This document shows positions 1-7,113 of a DNA stretch of 23,046 nucleotides, piece by piece (the first letter of the stretch is position 1; each line of letters begins with the position of its first letter). This DNA comes from an uncultured Clostridium sp. Its GTDB lineage: Bacteria; Bacillota; Clostridia; Lachnospirales; Lachnospiraceae. The position numbers and the translations under genes were made by a program. The notes under the pieces are model-generated. The model was given only the letters and a program-made list of their open reading frames with translations. It was not told where the DNA came from and made no database searches. The stretch spans positions 1 to 23,046 of the forward strand of contig CATWBR010000014.1 of assembly GCA_958349075.1 (NCBI GenBank). The letters run 5' to 3'.

Positions 1-142
1 AACCTCGGTAAGTGCCGATGAACTCCCAGGTTCCCTCCGGAATCTTTTTCTCCCTCCTTCCCCGCCGGGAAGGTTTTGGCCGGGACTGAAGCCGCGAAGG
101 GGTCGCGTACCCGTTTACTCTGTAGTTTCCGTAATGGGCAAC

Positions 143-223
143 GTTTCGGTAGTTTCGGTAGTTTCGGTAGTTCCGGCAGTTTCCATAGTGCCCGTAGTTC
201 CGGCAGTTCAACAAGTTTCGGTA
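143..223. repeat. 9-bp tandem repeat (minisatellite), unit GTTTCGGTA
   Basis: Nine head-to-tail 9-bp units. Units 1-3 and 9 read exactly GTTTCGGTA; the others diverge (GTTCCGGCA twice, GTTTCCATA, GTGCCCGTA, GTTCAACAA). Because 9 is a multiple of 3 and the unit has few stops, several frames stay open. On + there is a Phe-Gly-Ser frame (TTG at 76 to stop at 297) and a Val-Ser-Val frame open from the window edge to a stop at 239-241. On - there is a Leu-Pro-Lys frame from an ATG at 233 leftwards off the window. None has a convincing ribosome binding site, so I do not call a gene. A terminator follows on + at 343-381, which mildly favours a + transcript passing through. Confidence 0.85.
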
Positions 224-342
224 ATTCCCTCATCTCTATAAGTTCAGAAGATTCCATGAATATTGGTGAGCGGATGTACAATTACCTTAAATTCTAAAGC
301 TCTAAACTTTTTTTTTGATTTTGTTGTTTTAGTCATCGAGAG

Positions 343-381
343 GATCCGGTAACGTCTAAAGTGCGTTTGCCGGATCTTTTT
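343..381 (+). terminator. rho-independent terminator closing the leftmost + transcript
   Basis: GATCCGG (343-349) pairs with CCGGATC (370-376) and AACG (351-354) with CGTT (364-367). The stem is followed directly by five T (377-381). There is no A-run on the other side, so it works for the + strand only. It separates whatever lies to the left from the moxR-VWA operon. Confidence 0.75.
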
Positions 382-432
382 GATGGGGAAAATTTGGGGG
401 ATTGTATCGACGTTTTTTAGATTCTGTGTTGT

Positions 433-438
433 TATAAT
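433..438 (+). promoter_or_regulatory. candidate promoter -10 (TATAAT) for the moxR-VWA operon
   Basis: A perfect TATAAT lies 140 bp before the moxR start and after the upstream terminator. The -35 region is poor (the best near match around 407-414 contains TCGACG/GACGTT), so this may be weak or activator-dependent. The resulting leader of about 130 nt has a short frame (ATG 521 to TGA 581-583, 20 codons) whose stop overlaps the moxR start codon as ATGA. That frame has no clear ribosome binding site. Confidence 0.45.
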
Positions 439-579
439 AATCTTAGATATTGAAACACATATAAAAAGGATGGCCGAGTTTACGATGAGGCATTATGGAA
501 TGGCGTAAACCGGATAAACTATGACAATGAAATCTGGCCCGGTGCTCCCGGAGTGTCGGGTGTTTGAGGAGGGATTTTT

Positions 580-1479
580 ATGAAACCGAAGGAAGAAATC
601 AATGAACATTTATTAAAAGAACTTGAACGTTTCAGAGCCGAATATCCTGTTGCGGAGGAGGTGAGACGGCGTGTCTATCAGCCAGATATGCCCTTCTTTG
701 GAAAAGAAATCGTGGAGATGGCCGTCTCCGCGCTGCTGGAAGGCGAGAATCTTCTGCTCTGCGGGGATAAGGCGACGGGAAAGAATATTCTGGCTGAAAA
801 TCTGGCCTGGATGTTTGGACGGCCTGTTTACAATATGTCCTTTCACGTGAATACGGACAGCGGCACCCTGATCGGGAGCGACACCTTTGTGGATAATGAG
901 GTGAAGCTGCGCAGAGGCCCGGTGTACCAGTGTGCCGCCTACGGCGGTTTTGGTATCCTGGATGAGATCAACATGGCTAAAAATGATGCCGTTTCCGTTC
1001 TTCATGCCACTCTCGACTACCGACGCATCATTGATGTTCCGGGATATGACAGGATCGAGCTGCACCCCGCGGCCCGTTTTATCGGAACAATGAACTACGG
1101 ATACGCGGGGACGAAGGAACTGAACGAGGCTCTTGTCTCCCGCTTTATGGTCATCAATATGCCGACGCTCGGCCAGGAGGATTTGATAAGAATTCTGGAT
1201 GCCGCCGTTCCCGGGGCCGCGCTTCCGGCTCTGGAACAATTTTCGGGACTTTTCCTGGATCTTCAGGCTAAGGCAAAGAACGGGGAGATTTCCACGAAAC
1301 CTGTGGATCTGCGCGGTATGATCGGTTCCCTGAAGCTGATCCGCGGCGGGCTGACGCCGAAAGCCGCCGTCACTATGGGCATAACCAACAAGTGCTTTGA
1401 TGTATTCGAGCAGGATATGGTGGATGACATCGTCTTAACCCGGATTCCCGATTCATGGACCAGCAGCGATGTATTTTGA
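580..1479 (+). CDS. MoxR/CobS-like AAA+ ATPase
   Basis: A 299-residue AAA+ protein of the MoxR group, which typically remodels or activates partners together with a VWA protein. Visible parts are an N-terminal helical lead (about 1-38), a Walker A loop GDKATGKN at 62-69, Walker B ILDE at 126-129, sensor-1 GTMN at 169-172 and the arginine-finger motif ending at R188. The Walker A loop ends in Asn where Ser/Thr is usual; I believe this variant recurs in this clostridial subgroup, but that needs an alignment. The start is set by GAGGAGG at 566-572, seven bases before ATG. The next gene, a VWA protein, begins 14 bases after the stop, so the pair is surely co-transcribed. The target is unknown. 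CobS of aerobic cobaltochelatase is a relative, but no CobN-like subunit is present here. Confidence 0.9.
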   Translation: MKPKEEINEHLLKELERFRAEYPVAEEVRRRVYQPDMPFFGKEIVEMAVSALLEGENLLLCGDKATGKNILAENLAWMFGRPVYNMSFHVNTDSGTLIGSDTFVDNEVKLRRGPVYQCAAYGGFGILDEINMAKNDAVSVLHATLDYRRIIDVPGYDRIELHPAARFIGTMNYGYAGTKELNEALVSRFMVINMPTLGQEDLIRILDAAVPGAALPALEQFSGLFLDLQAKAKNGEISTKPVDLRGMIGSLKLIRGGLTPKAAVTMGITNKCFDVFEQDMVDDIVLTRIPDSWTSSDVF

Positions 1480-1493
1480 GAAGTGAGGCGCCT

Positions 1494-3359
1494 ATGAAAA
1501 CCATGAAATATGAAGCGGAAGAGATAAAAAAACCGGCTCCGTCGGAACCGGAACCGGATGAAGAGATGGAAACCGCCCGAATCCAGAACCGCCTTAAGAA
1601 CCTCTTATGGACCATAAGCGGTGACTACAGTCTCGGGGCCGAGGTGGACGCCTCTTTATTCCGCAGATCAAAATATATTGCTCTTTACGACGCAATCTGC
1701 AAAGGCAGCTTCGCCAGATACTTCCGCCCACAGACGCTTAAACAGTATTTTGAGAAGGCGTTTCTCTTCGGAGCCGAACCTTCCGTACTCCTGCCCCTCT
1801 CCCGCATGTGCATTGAGAGCGCAGTCTGGAAAAAGGCGGCCGCGGAGCGCGGAGGAGTAATCGATATCAGGCGTCTGGCATTTGAGGATACGCTGAAAAA
1901 AGACGAAAGCCGTCTGACCCATACGGACTGGGGCGCTCTGGAGGCCTGTTATCTGCGTTTCTGCCTCTACCGCACTCCCGCCCCTTCCTCAAAACAGGTC
2001 TGGGTTGATAAAATTTGTGCCCTTGAGGACGCAGACGATACGGTTGAAATCATCCGCTGTCTCGATGAAGTGTACAATGGAGCCTATCCCAAGGGATTTG
2101 CAGATGAATTCAAGGGATTCGGCTTATTTGAGGACGATCCGGGCCGGGGTGATAAGCAGTCCGACTCCGATGAAGAGGACGATAAGCCCGAAAAAGAGGA
2201 AGACCGCATCGTTAATCTCCTGGCCGATCATCTCCAGGAAGAGGACGATGGTAAAAACAAGGCCGAAAAGCCGAACTCCGTTGTTCTGGAAGACGAGTCC
2301 ATGGCACTGGCGAAAGATTATATTGAACTGAATTATGGGAAGAGCTACCTGACTCCAAAGGAGCAGCGCCGTCTTACCCATCAGCTCTGCACCGGTGCCC
2401 ACAAGGAATGCAAACTACACTTTACCGACGGCCTGCTTCATCCCGGCGATACGGATGAAACGGACAGGGCTGATACTACGGTTCAGGCGCAGATCCAAGA
2501 TAGGCCGGAAAGCCGGGAAACCGCTTCCGATACCTACCAGGTCGAGTATGCAAGACGCATTCTGTTTGAAAATCTTGATGTCCTGAAAGCAAACCAGCTT
2601 GTTACAAGGCAGAATATCCTCTCATTGGCCGACATCTTAAAGAGGGCGCTCCTCACCAGGGAGGAGAAGGAAATTTTCCCGGGTGAATATGGTAAAATCC
2701 GGGTAGACCGTCTATGGAACCTGGGAAGAACCAACAACAGGAAATTGTTTGACCGTGAATTCACACAGGAATTTACCGATTTTACCGTGGAAATCCTGAT
2801 CGATTCCAGCGGTTCCCAGCAGATCCGGCAGAGCATGGTTGCACTCCAGGGCTATATTATCAGCGAGGCGCTGAGTTTGGCAGAGATTCCCCACCGCGTG
2901 ATGGGATTCTGCACATTCGGGGATTACACGGTGATGAGACGCTTCCGCGACTATGATGAACCAATCGAGGCCGACAAACGCATCCTGGAATTCTACGGCT
3001 CCGCCAATAACCGGGACGGACTCGCCATCCGTGCCGCCGCCTACAGTCTGGCCGCGCGAAAGGAAGAGAATAAAATCCTGATTGTATTAAGCGACGGAAC
3101 ACCGAACGATATTATTGTAAGTAAGTCGAAGAGCCGCCAGCGCATCCAGTACTGCAATGAATATGCGGTTAAGGATACGGCAAGGGAGGTATACCACCTC
3201 AGAAATGAAGGAATTGCCGTCATGGGGATTTTTGCCGGCGAGGAGGAAGCCCTACCCGCAGAACGGCAGATATTTGGAAATGAATTTGCCTATATAAGAA
3301 ATATAAACGACTTCTCAAACGTGGTCGGAAGATATCTGAAGGAACAGCTCATGGTTTAA
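1494..3359 (+). CDS. VWA domain protein (CobT/NorD-like), partner of the MoxR ATPase
   Basis: A 621-residue protein. The C-terminal ~190 residues form a von Willebrand factor A domain with a MIDAS motif DSSGS near residues 436-440 and a downstream SDGTPND loop, so metal-dependent ligand binding is likely retained. A highly acidic Asp/Glu/Lys-rich linker lies around residues 205-265, as in CobT-type proteins. The N-terminal third is helical and unrecognised. An in-frame ATG at 1455 lies inside the ATPase gene; I prefer ATG 1494, which follows the ATPase stop and has a modest GAGG at 1484-1487. Known MoxR-VWA pairs act as a chaperone-like module on a third protein, for example metal insertion or enzyme activation. 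The third partner is not evident; the next + gene has its own promoter. Confidence 0.88.
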   Translation: MKTMKYEAEEIKKPAPSEPEPDEEMETARIQNRLKNLLWTISGDYSLGAEVDASLFRRSKYIALYDAICKGSFARYFRPQTLKQYFEKAFLFGAEPSVLLPLSRMCIESAVWKKAAAERGGVIDIRRLAFEDTLKKDESRLTHTDWGALEACYLRFCLYRTPAPSSKQVWVDKICALEDADDTVEIIRCLDEVYNGAYPKGFADEFKGFGLFEDDPGRGDKQSDSDEEDDKPEKEEDRIVNLLADHLQEEDDGKNKAEKPNSVVLEDESMALAKDYIELNYGKSYLTPKEQRRLTHQLCTGAHKECKLHFTDGLLHPGDTDETDRADTTVQAQIQDRPESRETASDTYQVEYARRILFENLDVLKANQLVTRQNILSLADILKRALLTREEKEIFPGEYGKIRVDRLWNLGRTNNRKLFDREFTQEFTDFTVEILIDSSGSQQIRQSMVALQGYIISEALSLAEIPHRVMGFCTFGDYTVMRRFRDYDEPIEADKRILEFYGSANNRDGLAIRAAAYSLAARKEENKILIVLSDGTPNDIIVSKSKSRQRIQYCNEYAVKDTAREVYHLRNEGIAVMGIFAGEEEALPAERQIFGNEFAYIRNINDFSNVVGRYLKEQLMV

Positions 3360-3375
3360 GAACACCTGCACCCTA

Positions 3376-3403
3376 TTGAAGTTCCCACCCCGAATGATAT
3401 AAT
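3376..3403 (+). promoter_or_regulatory. sigma-A type promoter for the gene at 3431
   Basis: TTGAAG (3376-3381), a 16-bp spacer and a perfect TATAAT (3398-3403). Transcription would start near 3410, giving a leader of only about 20 nt that contains the ribosome binding site GGGAGGAGGG. The gene at 3431 can therefore be transcribed independently of moxR-VWA. Confidence 0.65.
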
Positions 3404-3430
3404 GAAAAATATATGGGAGGAGGGAAAGTG

Positions 3431-4603
3431 ATGGACTTTAAACCCTTAAACAGGAAGGAGAGAAAGCTTCAACCCGAAGATGAGATGAGCCGCCTGAATG
3501 GTGCGGTGGGAAATAAAACCGCATTGCAGTTTTATGGCCTGGAAGGCGGCCCGTCTGCCCAAATCAGTATGAATGTGATTGAAAAAGCCCCGGTTATCCA
3601 GTTTGGAAGGGAAGAATTCCGACATGAATTTGCCGGACCTTCCATAGGCGTTGAACAGGAATTAAACGAATATAAGATCCGTCTGGGGGCAAACAAAGAG
3701 AAATGCCTCGCTGAGGTAAGAAGGAAATCCGACAGAGAAATTTTACTTCTAATCACAGTTGATTTGGGAGTTGGCGAACTGTTTACGATCGAACTGGTAA
3801 CATCTCCTACGGAACGGGAACCGGTAAGGAGGGAGGGCTGGACAAAGGCCTCCATCGACGACAGGAAGAATGCCCTTACCTTTGCAGTCGCTCAGATACA
3901 GAACGCCGCCAGTCATGAAAATCATCTTATTGATATTGAGAATGATGACCTTCTGCTGCATGTAATTAATCAAACGCATCTCATCGAAAAGGCGGGAAGC
4001 GGGGAGGCGGTCACTGCCGGCAACCAGGTGACGGTCGGTATTCCTCTCGCCGATGTAAGCGCATTTTTAAATGGAAATGCAGGTCAGTGGTACCAGGACG
4101 GAAGATATCAGGACGACTCCCTGATTACGATGCAGGAAGAAATGCTTTTTAACTATGTAATGTGTTGTGTTACATTTATCGTCGGAAAATCGGATTTGGC
4201 ATCTGCCGATACCAAAAATGCCTGGGGAACACTTCCAAGGACACCTCCCTGGGCAATGGTGGAAAGAATCTTTGCAAATGATGAAGCCGCAAAAAGGCGG
4301 ATAAAAACTGCCGTCACCCAAGCAGGAGTTCCCGGAGCCACTTCTACAGAAGCCTTTCTGGCAAAGCAAAGGATTTTTATCAAAGAATCCTTTGCACATA
4401 CCAGTTTTGTAAGCTCTATTGATGACGAACCTGCCTTTGTCTTTGAACTGCGTCATCCGGGTGACTATCAGTGGGGAAGCTATCTTTATCCCTTCGAGGA
4501 ACATGCCGGGATGGGAAGGAACGCGGCCGATGAAGCTTCAAGAAGAGTCCATTCTAATCTGCTCTCGGATTTGCACAAAAAATTTGCATCATCTGATCAA
4601 TAA
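3431..4603 (+). CDS. unknown protein, possible amidoligase-fold or eCIS-cargo-like
   Basis: A 390-residue protein that I do not firmly recognise. Near the N-terminus there is a GNK motif (27-29) in a context resembling the 'xLQ..GN(R/K)A' stretch of DUF4157 and extracellular-contractile-injection-system (eCIS) associated proteins. A VIQ triplet at 55-57 resembles the VIQR linkers of that group. The body shows GVEQEL (73-78), then IELVTSP (120-126), a QVTVGIPL segment (about 199) and FELR (338-341). Spacing and order recall GxExE, ELvSP and ExR elements of amidoligase/glutamate-cysteine-ligase-like folds. That assignment is inference from short motifs. There is no signal peptide and no membrane segment. 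An upstream ATG (3413) and a GTG (3428) are in frame; AGGAGG at 3417-3422, eight bases before ATG 3431, decides the start. A strong hairpin terminator follows. Confidence 0.75.
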   Translation: MDFKPLNRKERKLQPEDEMSRLNGAVGNKTALQFYGLEGGPSAQISMNVIEKAPVIQFGREEFRHEFAGPSIGVEQELNEYKIRLGANKEKCLAEVRRKSDREILLLITVDLGVGELFTIELVTSPTEREPVRREGWTKASIDDRKNALTFAVAQIQNAASHENHLIDIENDDLLLHVINQTHLIEKAGSGEAVTAGNQVTVGIPLADVSAFLNGNAGQWYQDGRYQDDSLITMQEEMLFNYVMCCVTFIVGKSDLASADTKNAWGTLPRTPPWAMVERIFANDEAAKRRIKTAVTQAGVPGATSTEAFLAKQRIFIKESFAHTSFVSSIDDEPAFVFELRHPGDYQWGSYLYPFEEHAGMGRNAADEASRRVHSNLLSDLHKKFASSDQ

Positions 4604-4613
4604 ATCGACCGAA

Positions 4614-4649
4614 GCAACGAAAAGCACGTTTTACGGTGCTTTTCGTTGT
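4614..4649 (+). terminator. strong hairpin terminator between convergent genes
   Basis: A perfect 12-bp inverted repeat: AACGAAAAGCAC (4616-4627) and GTGCTTTTCGTT (4636-4647) with an 8-nt loop. C4615-G4648 and a G-T pair extend it by two. It is followed by TGTTTTC, a modest T-tract. It lies between the + gene ending at 4603 and the - gene ending at 4667, so it may serve both directions. Confidence 0.8.
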
Positions 4650-4666
4650 TTTCATCTCATGCTCCC

Positions 4667-5422
4667 TTACCCTCTTTTTGCTTCCACCAGCTTCTCAAAT
4701 TTCGGTACGGAGAGTATTTCGTTTGTCACAAATTCTCCATTATAAAACAGACTGTAGCTTGTAAACGGCGCCGGAGCATTACGGGCCTGTTCCGTAGTCT
4801 CAAAACGGATCGACCGGAACGGCACCCCTTTTTCTTTGGCCGCTGCCTCTATCAAGGGAACGTATTTGGCTGTAAATGGACATTGGTTCGCATAGTAAAG
4901 CACAAATCCCTGCTCTCCGATTCGGGGCTGTTTGACCTGTTCCTTAAAGCACGGTTTATCGGCGCTGTCTTCAAAGGGAAGATAGAGCAGTTCATAAAAC
5001 GGCTCGGCAGTGTCTGCGGTAAGGAATCCTTTATAGCGCAGGAACTTCGGTTCTGCCAGAAACGGCATTTTTTTCTTTGATGAAAGGATCACGAGTCCCT
5101 TCTTTCCCTTTTCTCTGCTGTCACGGATGCATTCATCCAGAAGAAGCGCCGCATTTCCCTGTCCCTTATACTGTCCGGCCACCCACATGCAGTCAATATA
5201 CATATACCCGTCGGCTTCAACGGGCGCCCAGGCCTTTTCCGCCGGAATGTATTCGATAAAGCATTTTCCGCGTACGTCTCCCTTTTTAAAAACAAGGCCG
5301 TCCTCAAACCGCTCAACGAGCCAGGCCTTCTTCGCCAGTACCTGGCAGTCCCTGTTGCTGGAAATGGCGCAGCAGATATGCTCTTTATCCAGATTTTCCT
5401 TCGTAACTGTTATAATTTCCAA
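4667..5422 (-). CDS. GNAT N-acetyltransferase with C-terminal YoaP domain
   Basis: 251 residues. The N-terminal half is a GNAT fold: the acetyl-CoA pyrophosphate loop is GQYKGQGNA at 83-91, preceded by the beta strand YIDCMWV. The C-terminal part, from about residue 165, matches the YoaP-like extension with a YANQCPFTAKYV segment, i.e. a thioredoxin-like Cys-Pro turn. Such proteins are annotated as YoaP-family acetyltransferases; the substrate is unknown. The start codon is TTG at 5422, chosen because GGGAGG lies about eight bases upstream and no ATG is suitable. It is the last gene of a four-gene leftward cluster and begins 66 bases after the preceding stop. Confidence 0.85.
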   Translation of the reverse strand: MEIITVTKENLDKEHICCAISSNRDCQVLAKKAWLVERFEDGLVFKKGDVRGKCFIEYIPAEKAWAPVEADGYMYIDCMWVAGQYKGQGNAALLLDECIRDSREKGKKGLVILSSKKKMPFLAEPKFLRYKGFLTADTAEPFYELLYLPFEDSADKPCFKEQVKQPRIGEQGFVLYYANQCPFTAKYVPLIEAAAKEKGVPFRSIRFETTEQARNAPAPFTSYSLFYNGEFVTNEILSVPKFEKLVEAKRG

Positions 5423-5488
5423 AATGACGCCTCCCTCATACTGCGTGCATATCGCGTTCCCATCCGTAATCTCCGGCGTACCGGCACA

Positions 5489-6484
5489 CTAATCTCTTTT
5501 TCTCACCGGGTGCCTGATGACTGTCTTCATTTTCTCAGGAGCTGTTTTTCTCGGATCGTTCAGGTAGATCTCATGGTGCGGCCGTTTGTCGCTTATGTCT
5601 GTCTTATAGCCGTTCTCTTCCGTAAAACATTCCATCCGCTTAATCGTCTCAGGCTCACTGTCATATGGCCCGATATGCATAATCTGGGCACAAAGACCCT
5701 CCGTATATTTTACCAGACGGACCTTTGACAGGTCAATCTCCGGTTTCTTCCTGCGGCAGCTTTCTTTGGCCTCTTCAAACACCTCATCCGTCACAAAGTC
5801 GGGCTGACGGATCATGGAGATCCATTCAAACCGGCTCTTATCCGTGATGTTTGTCCCGTCAAATCCCTGGTCATCCACCAGCCACAGTCCCTCTAACGGA
5901 GGCACTACATAATCAAAATATCCGGGCGGGCAGCTGCCGCTCATTTTACTCATCTTTACGGTATAAGACAAGGCATACAGCGCACCCACCGCATCTTTGT
6001 ATTCTTCAGAGGTATTAGGATCCCCTGAACCTTTTACAGCAAAAAATGTCATTTCCGGCACATCCACAATGGACGGCTTTTTTCCGGGCTGATAAAAATT
6101 CTTGTCGCGTTTTTTGAAATCCACTTTTTCTCCTGATACCGGCTCCGGTTTTACCCGTTTCTCCGCCTTTTTCTTTTTGGGCGCGGGCATTGGAAGTTCC
6201 CTGAACGTCTCCGCCACCAGCTCGGTCAGTAAATCCCTGTCATCGATGTCCTCCACCAGCAAAAACGGCTTAGAGCCCTCATAGGGCGACTCCTCCTCAA
6301 AATCTGGGCAGAGCTTTTTTCCTGCCTCCGTAATTTTGATAAAAAGCTGATTATCACAGATCAGACCGATTATCTTGCCGTCACAGTAGATTCCATATTC
6401 CCCAAACATCTTTTTATAGGTAATCTCCCCGGCATTTCTCATCTGGTCTGTTGCATATTGAACAAATTCCATGCTTGAAGCCAT
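5489..6484 (-). CDS. TfoX-N / GyrI-like fusion protein
   Basis: 331 residues with two modules. Residues about 1-100 match the TfoX N-terminal domain (MFGEYGIYCDGKIIGL, then LFIKITEAG). A Lys/Pro-rich linker (about 100-125) follows, then a GyrI-like small-molecule-binding domain to the end (IVDVPEMTFFAVKGSGDPN, YALSYTVKMSK, LWLVDDQGFDG, QIMHIGPYDSEPETI). GyrI-like domains bind hydrophobic or cationic compounds and serve as sensors or sequestration proteins. TfoX-N proteins are common in Firmicutes as small stand-alone genes, so the fusion is notable. ATG 6484 follows GGAGGGGG. Its neighbour is another GyrI-like protein and the cluster is headed by a WYL regulator, suggesting a ligand- or drug-responsive operon. 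No catalytic residues are recognised. Confidence 0.85.
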   Translation of the reverse strand: MASSMEFVQYATDQMRNAGEITYKKMFGEYGIYCDGKIIGLICDNQLFIKITEAGKKLCPDFEEESPYEGSKPFLLVEDIDDRDLLTELVAETFRELPMPAPKKKKAEKRVKPEPVSGEKVDFKKRDKNFYQPGKKPSIVDVPEMTFFAVKGSGDPNTSEEYKDAVGALYALSYTVKMSKMSGSCPPGYFDYVVPPLEGLWLVDDQGFDGTNITDKSRFEWISMIRQPDFVTDEVFEEAKESCRRKKPEIDLSKVRLVKYTEGLCAQIMHIGPYDSEPETIKRMECFTEENGYKTDISDKRPHHEIYLNDPRKTAPEKMKTVIRHPVRKRD

Positions 6485-6501
6485 ATCCTCATCCCCCTCC
6501 G

Positions 6502-6581
6502 CGTCGTTTCACCGCCTGTCCGTCCGCCGCGCGTTACGGTCCGCAGCATTTTCGTTTCCCGGCAGGCGGTGAACAGCGACG
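6502..6581. repeat. intercistronic inverted repeat (hairpin)
   Basis: TTCACCGCCTG (6508-6518) and CAGGCGGTGAA (6563-6573) form a perfect 11-bp stem, extended by CGTCG (6502-6506) with CGACG (6577-6581) across a small internal loop. The apical part is a 44-nt GC-rich stretch. It fills the gap between the two GyrI-like genes on the minus-strand transcript. No T-tract follows, so RNA stabilisation or partial attenuation is likelier than termination. Confidence 0.6.
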
Positions 6582-6584
6582 TCT

Positions 6585-7043
6585 TTATTCCTTTAAGCCC
6601 ACATAGATGTGTATTTCAGCCTCGTCCATGCTGTCATCCTGATACTCCTCAAAATCGCAGGCAAAGGTCCGTGGCAAATCCATACTCCAAATCTCCTGCC
6701 AGCATTTTGCAACCGCCTCATGCAGATCTCCTTTTGCAATAAACCTTGCATAATTTCCTGCAGGGATTGTGACAAGAACCGTATCTTCGGAAAGCTCCTC
6801 TTTCCCGTTCACCTCGCAGGCAACGACAATGGTGTAATCCGACATTGCATCTGCGTCATACTCCGTATAAATTCCCAACACTTTATCATTCGTCTTTCCT
6901 GGAATGGACTCATAGATTCCCTCGGAATAAAACTTACCCCACAAGCCGCCGATTACCGCTCCCATATCCGGGGACATATTATTTGTTCTCGCCTTAATTC
7001 CCGCTGCTTTTTTCTCTTCTAATTTTACAATCTCATATTCCAT
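6585..7043 (-). CDS. GyrI-like effector-binding domain protein
   Basis: A 152-residue stand-alone effector-binding domain of the GyrI/AraC-C-terminal or Cass2 type. The typical pattern is visible: an N-terminal KLEEKKAAGIKARTNN strand, an IGGLWGKFYSEGI helix, LGIYTEYD, ACEVNGKEEL, then IPAGNYARFIAKGDLHEAVAKCWQEIW and a C-terminal EIHIYVGLKE strand. No DNA-binding domain is attached, so it is expected to act as a ligand sensor or sequestering protein in the cytosol. ATG 7043 is preceded by AGGAGA. It follows the WYL regulator by 70 bases and precedes the TfoX-GyrI fusion by 100. Confidence 0.87.
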   Translation of the reverse strand: MEYEIVKLEEKKAAGIKARTNNMSPDMGAVIGGLWGKFYSEGIYESIPGKTNDKVLGIYTEYDADAMSDYTIVVACEVNGKEELSEDTVLVTIPAGNYARFIAKGDLHEAVAKCWQEIWSMDLPRTFACDFEEYQDDSMDEAEIHIYVGLKE

Positions 7044-7113
7044 TGTTTCTTCTCTCCTGTCTTATTTTCTGATAGACAAAGCATACCATATGAAACATGA
7101 CATCTGTGCGTCA

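Noticed and set aside
76..297. 73-codon + frame rich in Phe-Gly-Ser starting at TTG
   Set aside because: It has a TTG start without a clear ribosome binding site and is created largely by the 9-bp repeat; other frames are equally open.
451..570. Open frame in the moxR leader reading like protein (…DGRVYDEALWNGVNRI…)
   Set aside because: It has no start codon, is bounded by stops on both sides, runs about 37 codons and has no family I can recognise; it is probably chance.
613..1239. 208-codon minus-strand frame across moxR
   Set aside because: It is antisense to a clear AAA+ gene with intact motifs and has no recognisable domains.
580..3359. Cobaltochelatase CobS/CobT for cobalamin synthesis
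   Set aside because: Only generic MoxR-VWA similarity; no CobN-like large subunit or other cobalamin synthesis gene is in the window, and aerobic cobaltochelatase would be out of place in an anaerobe.
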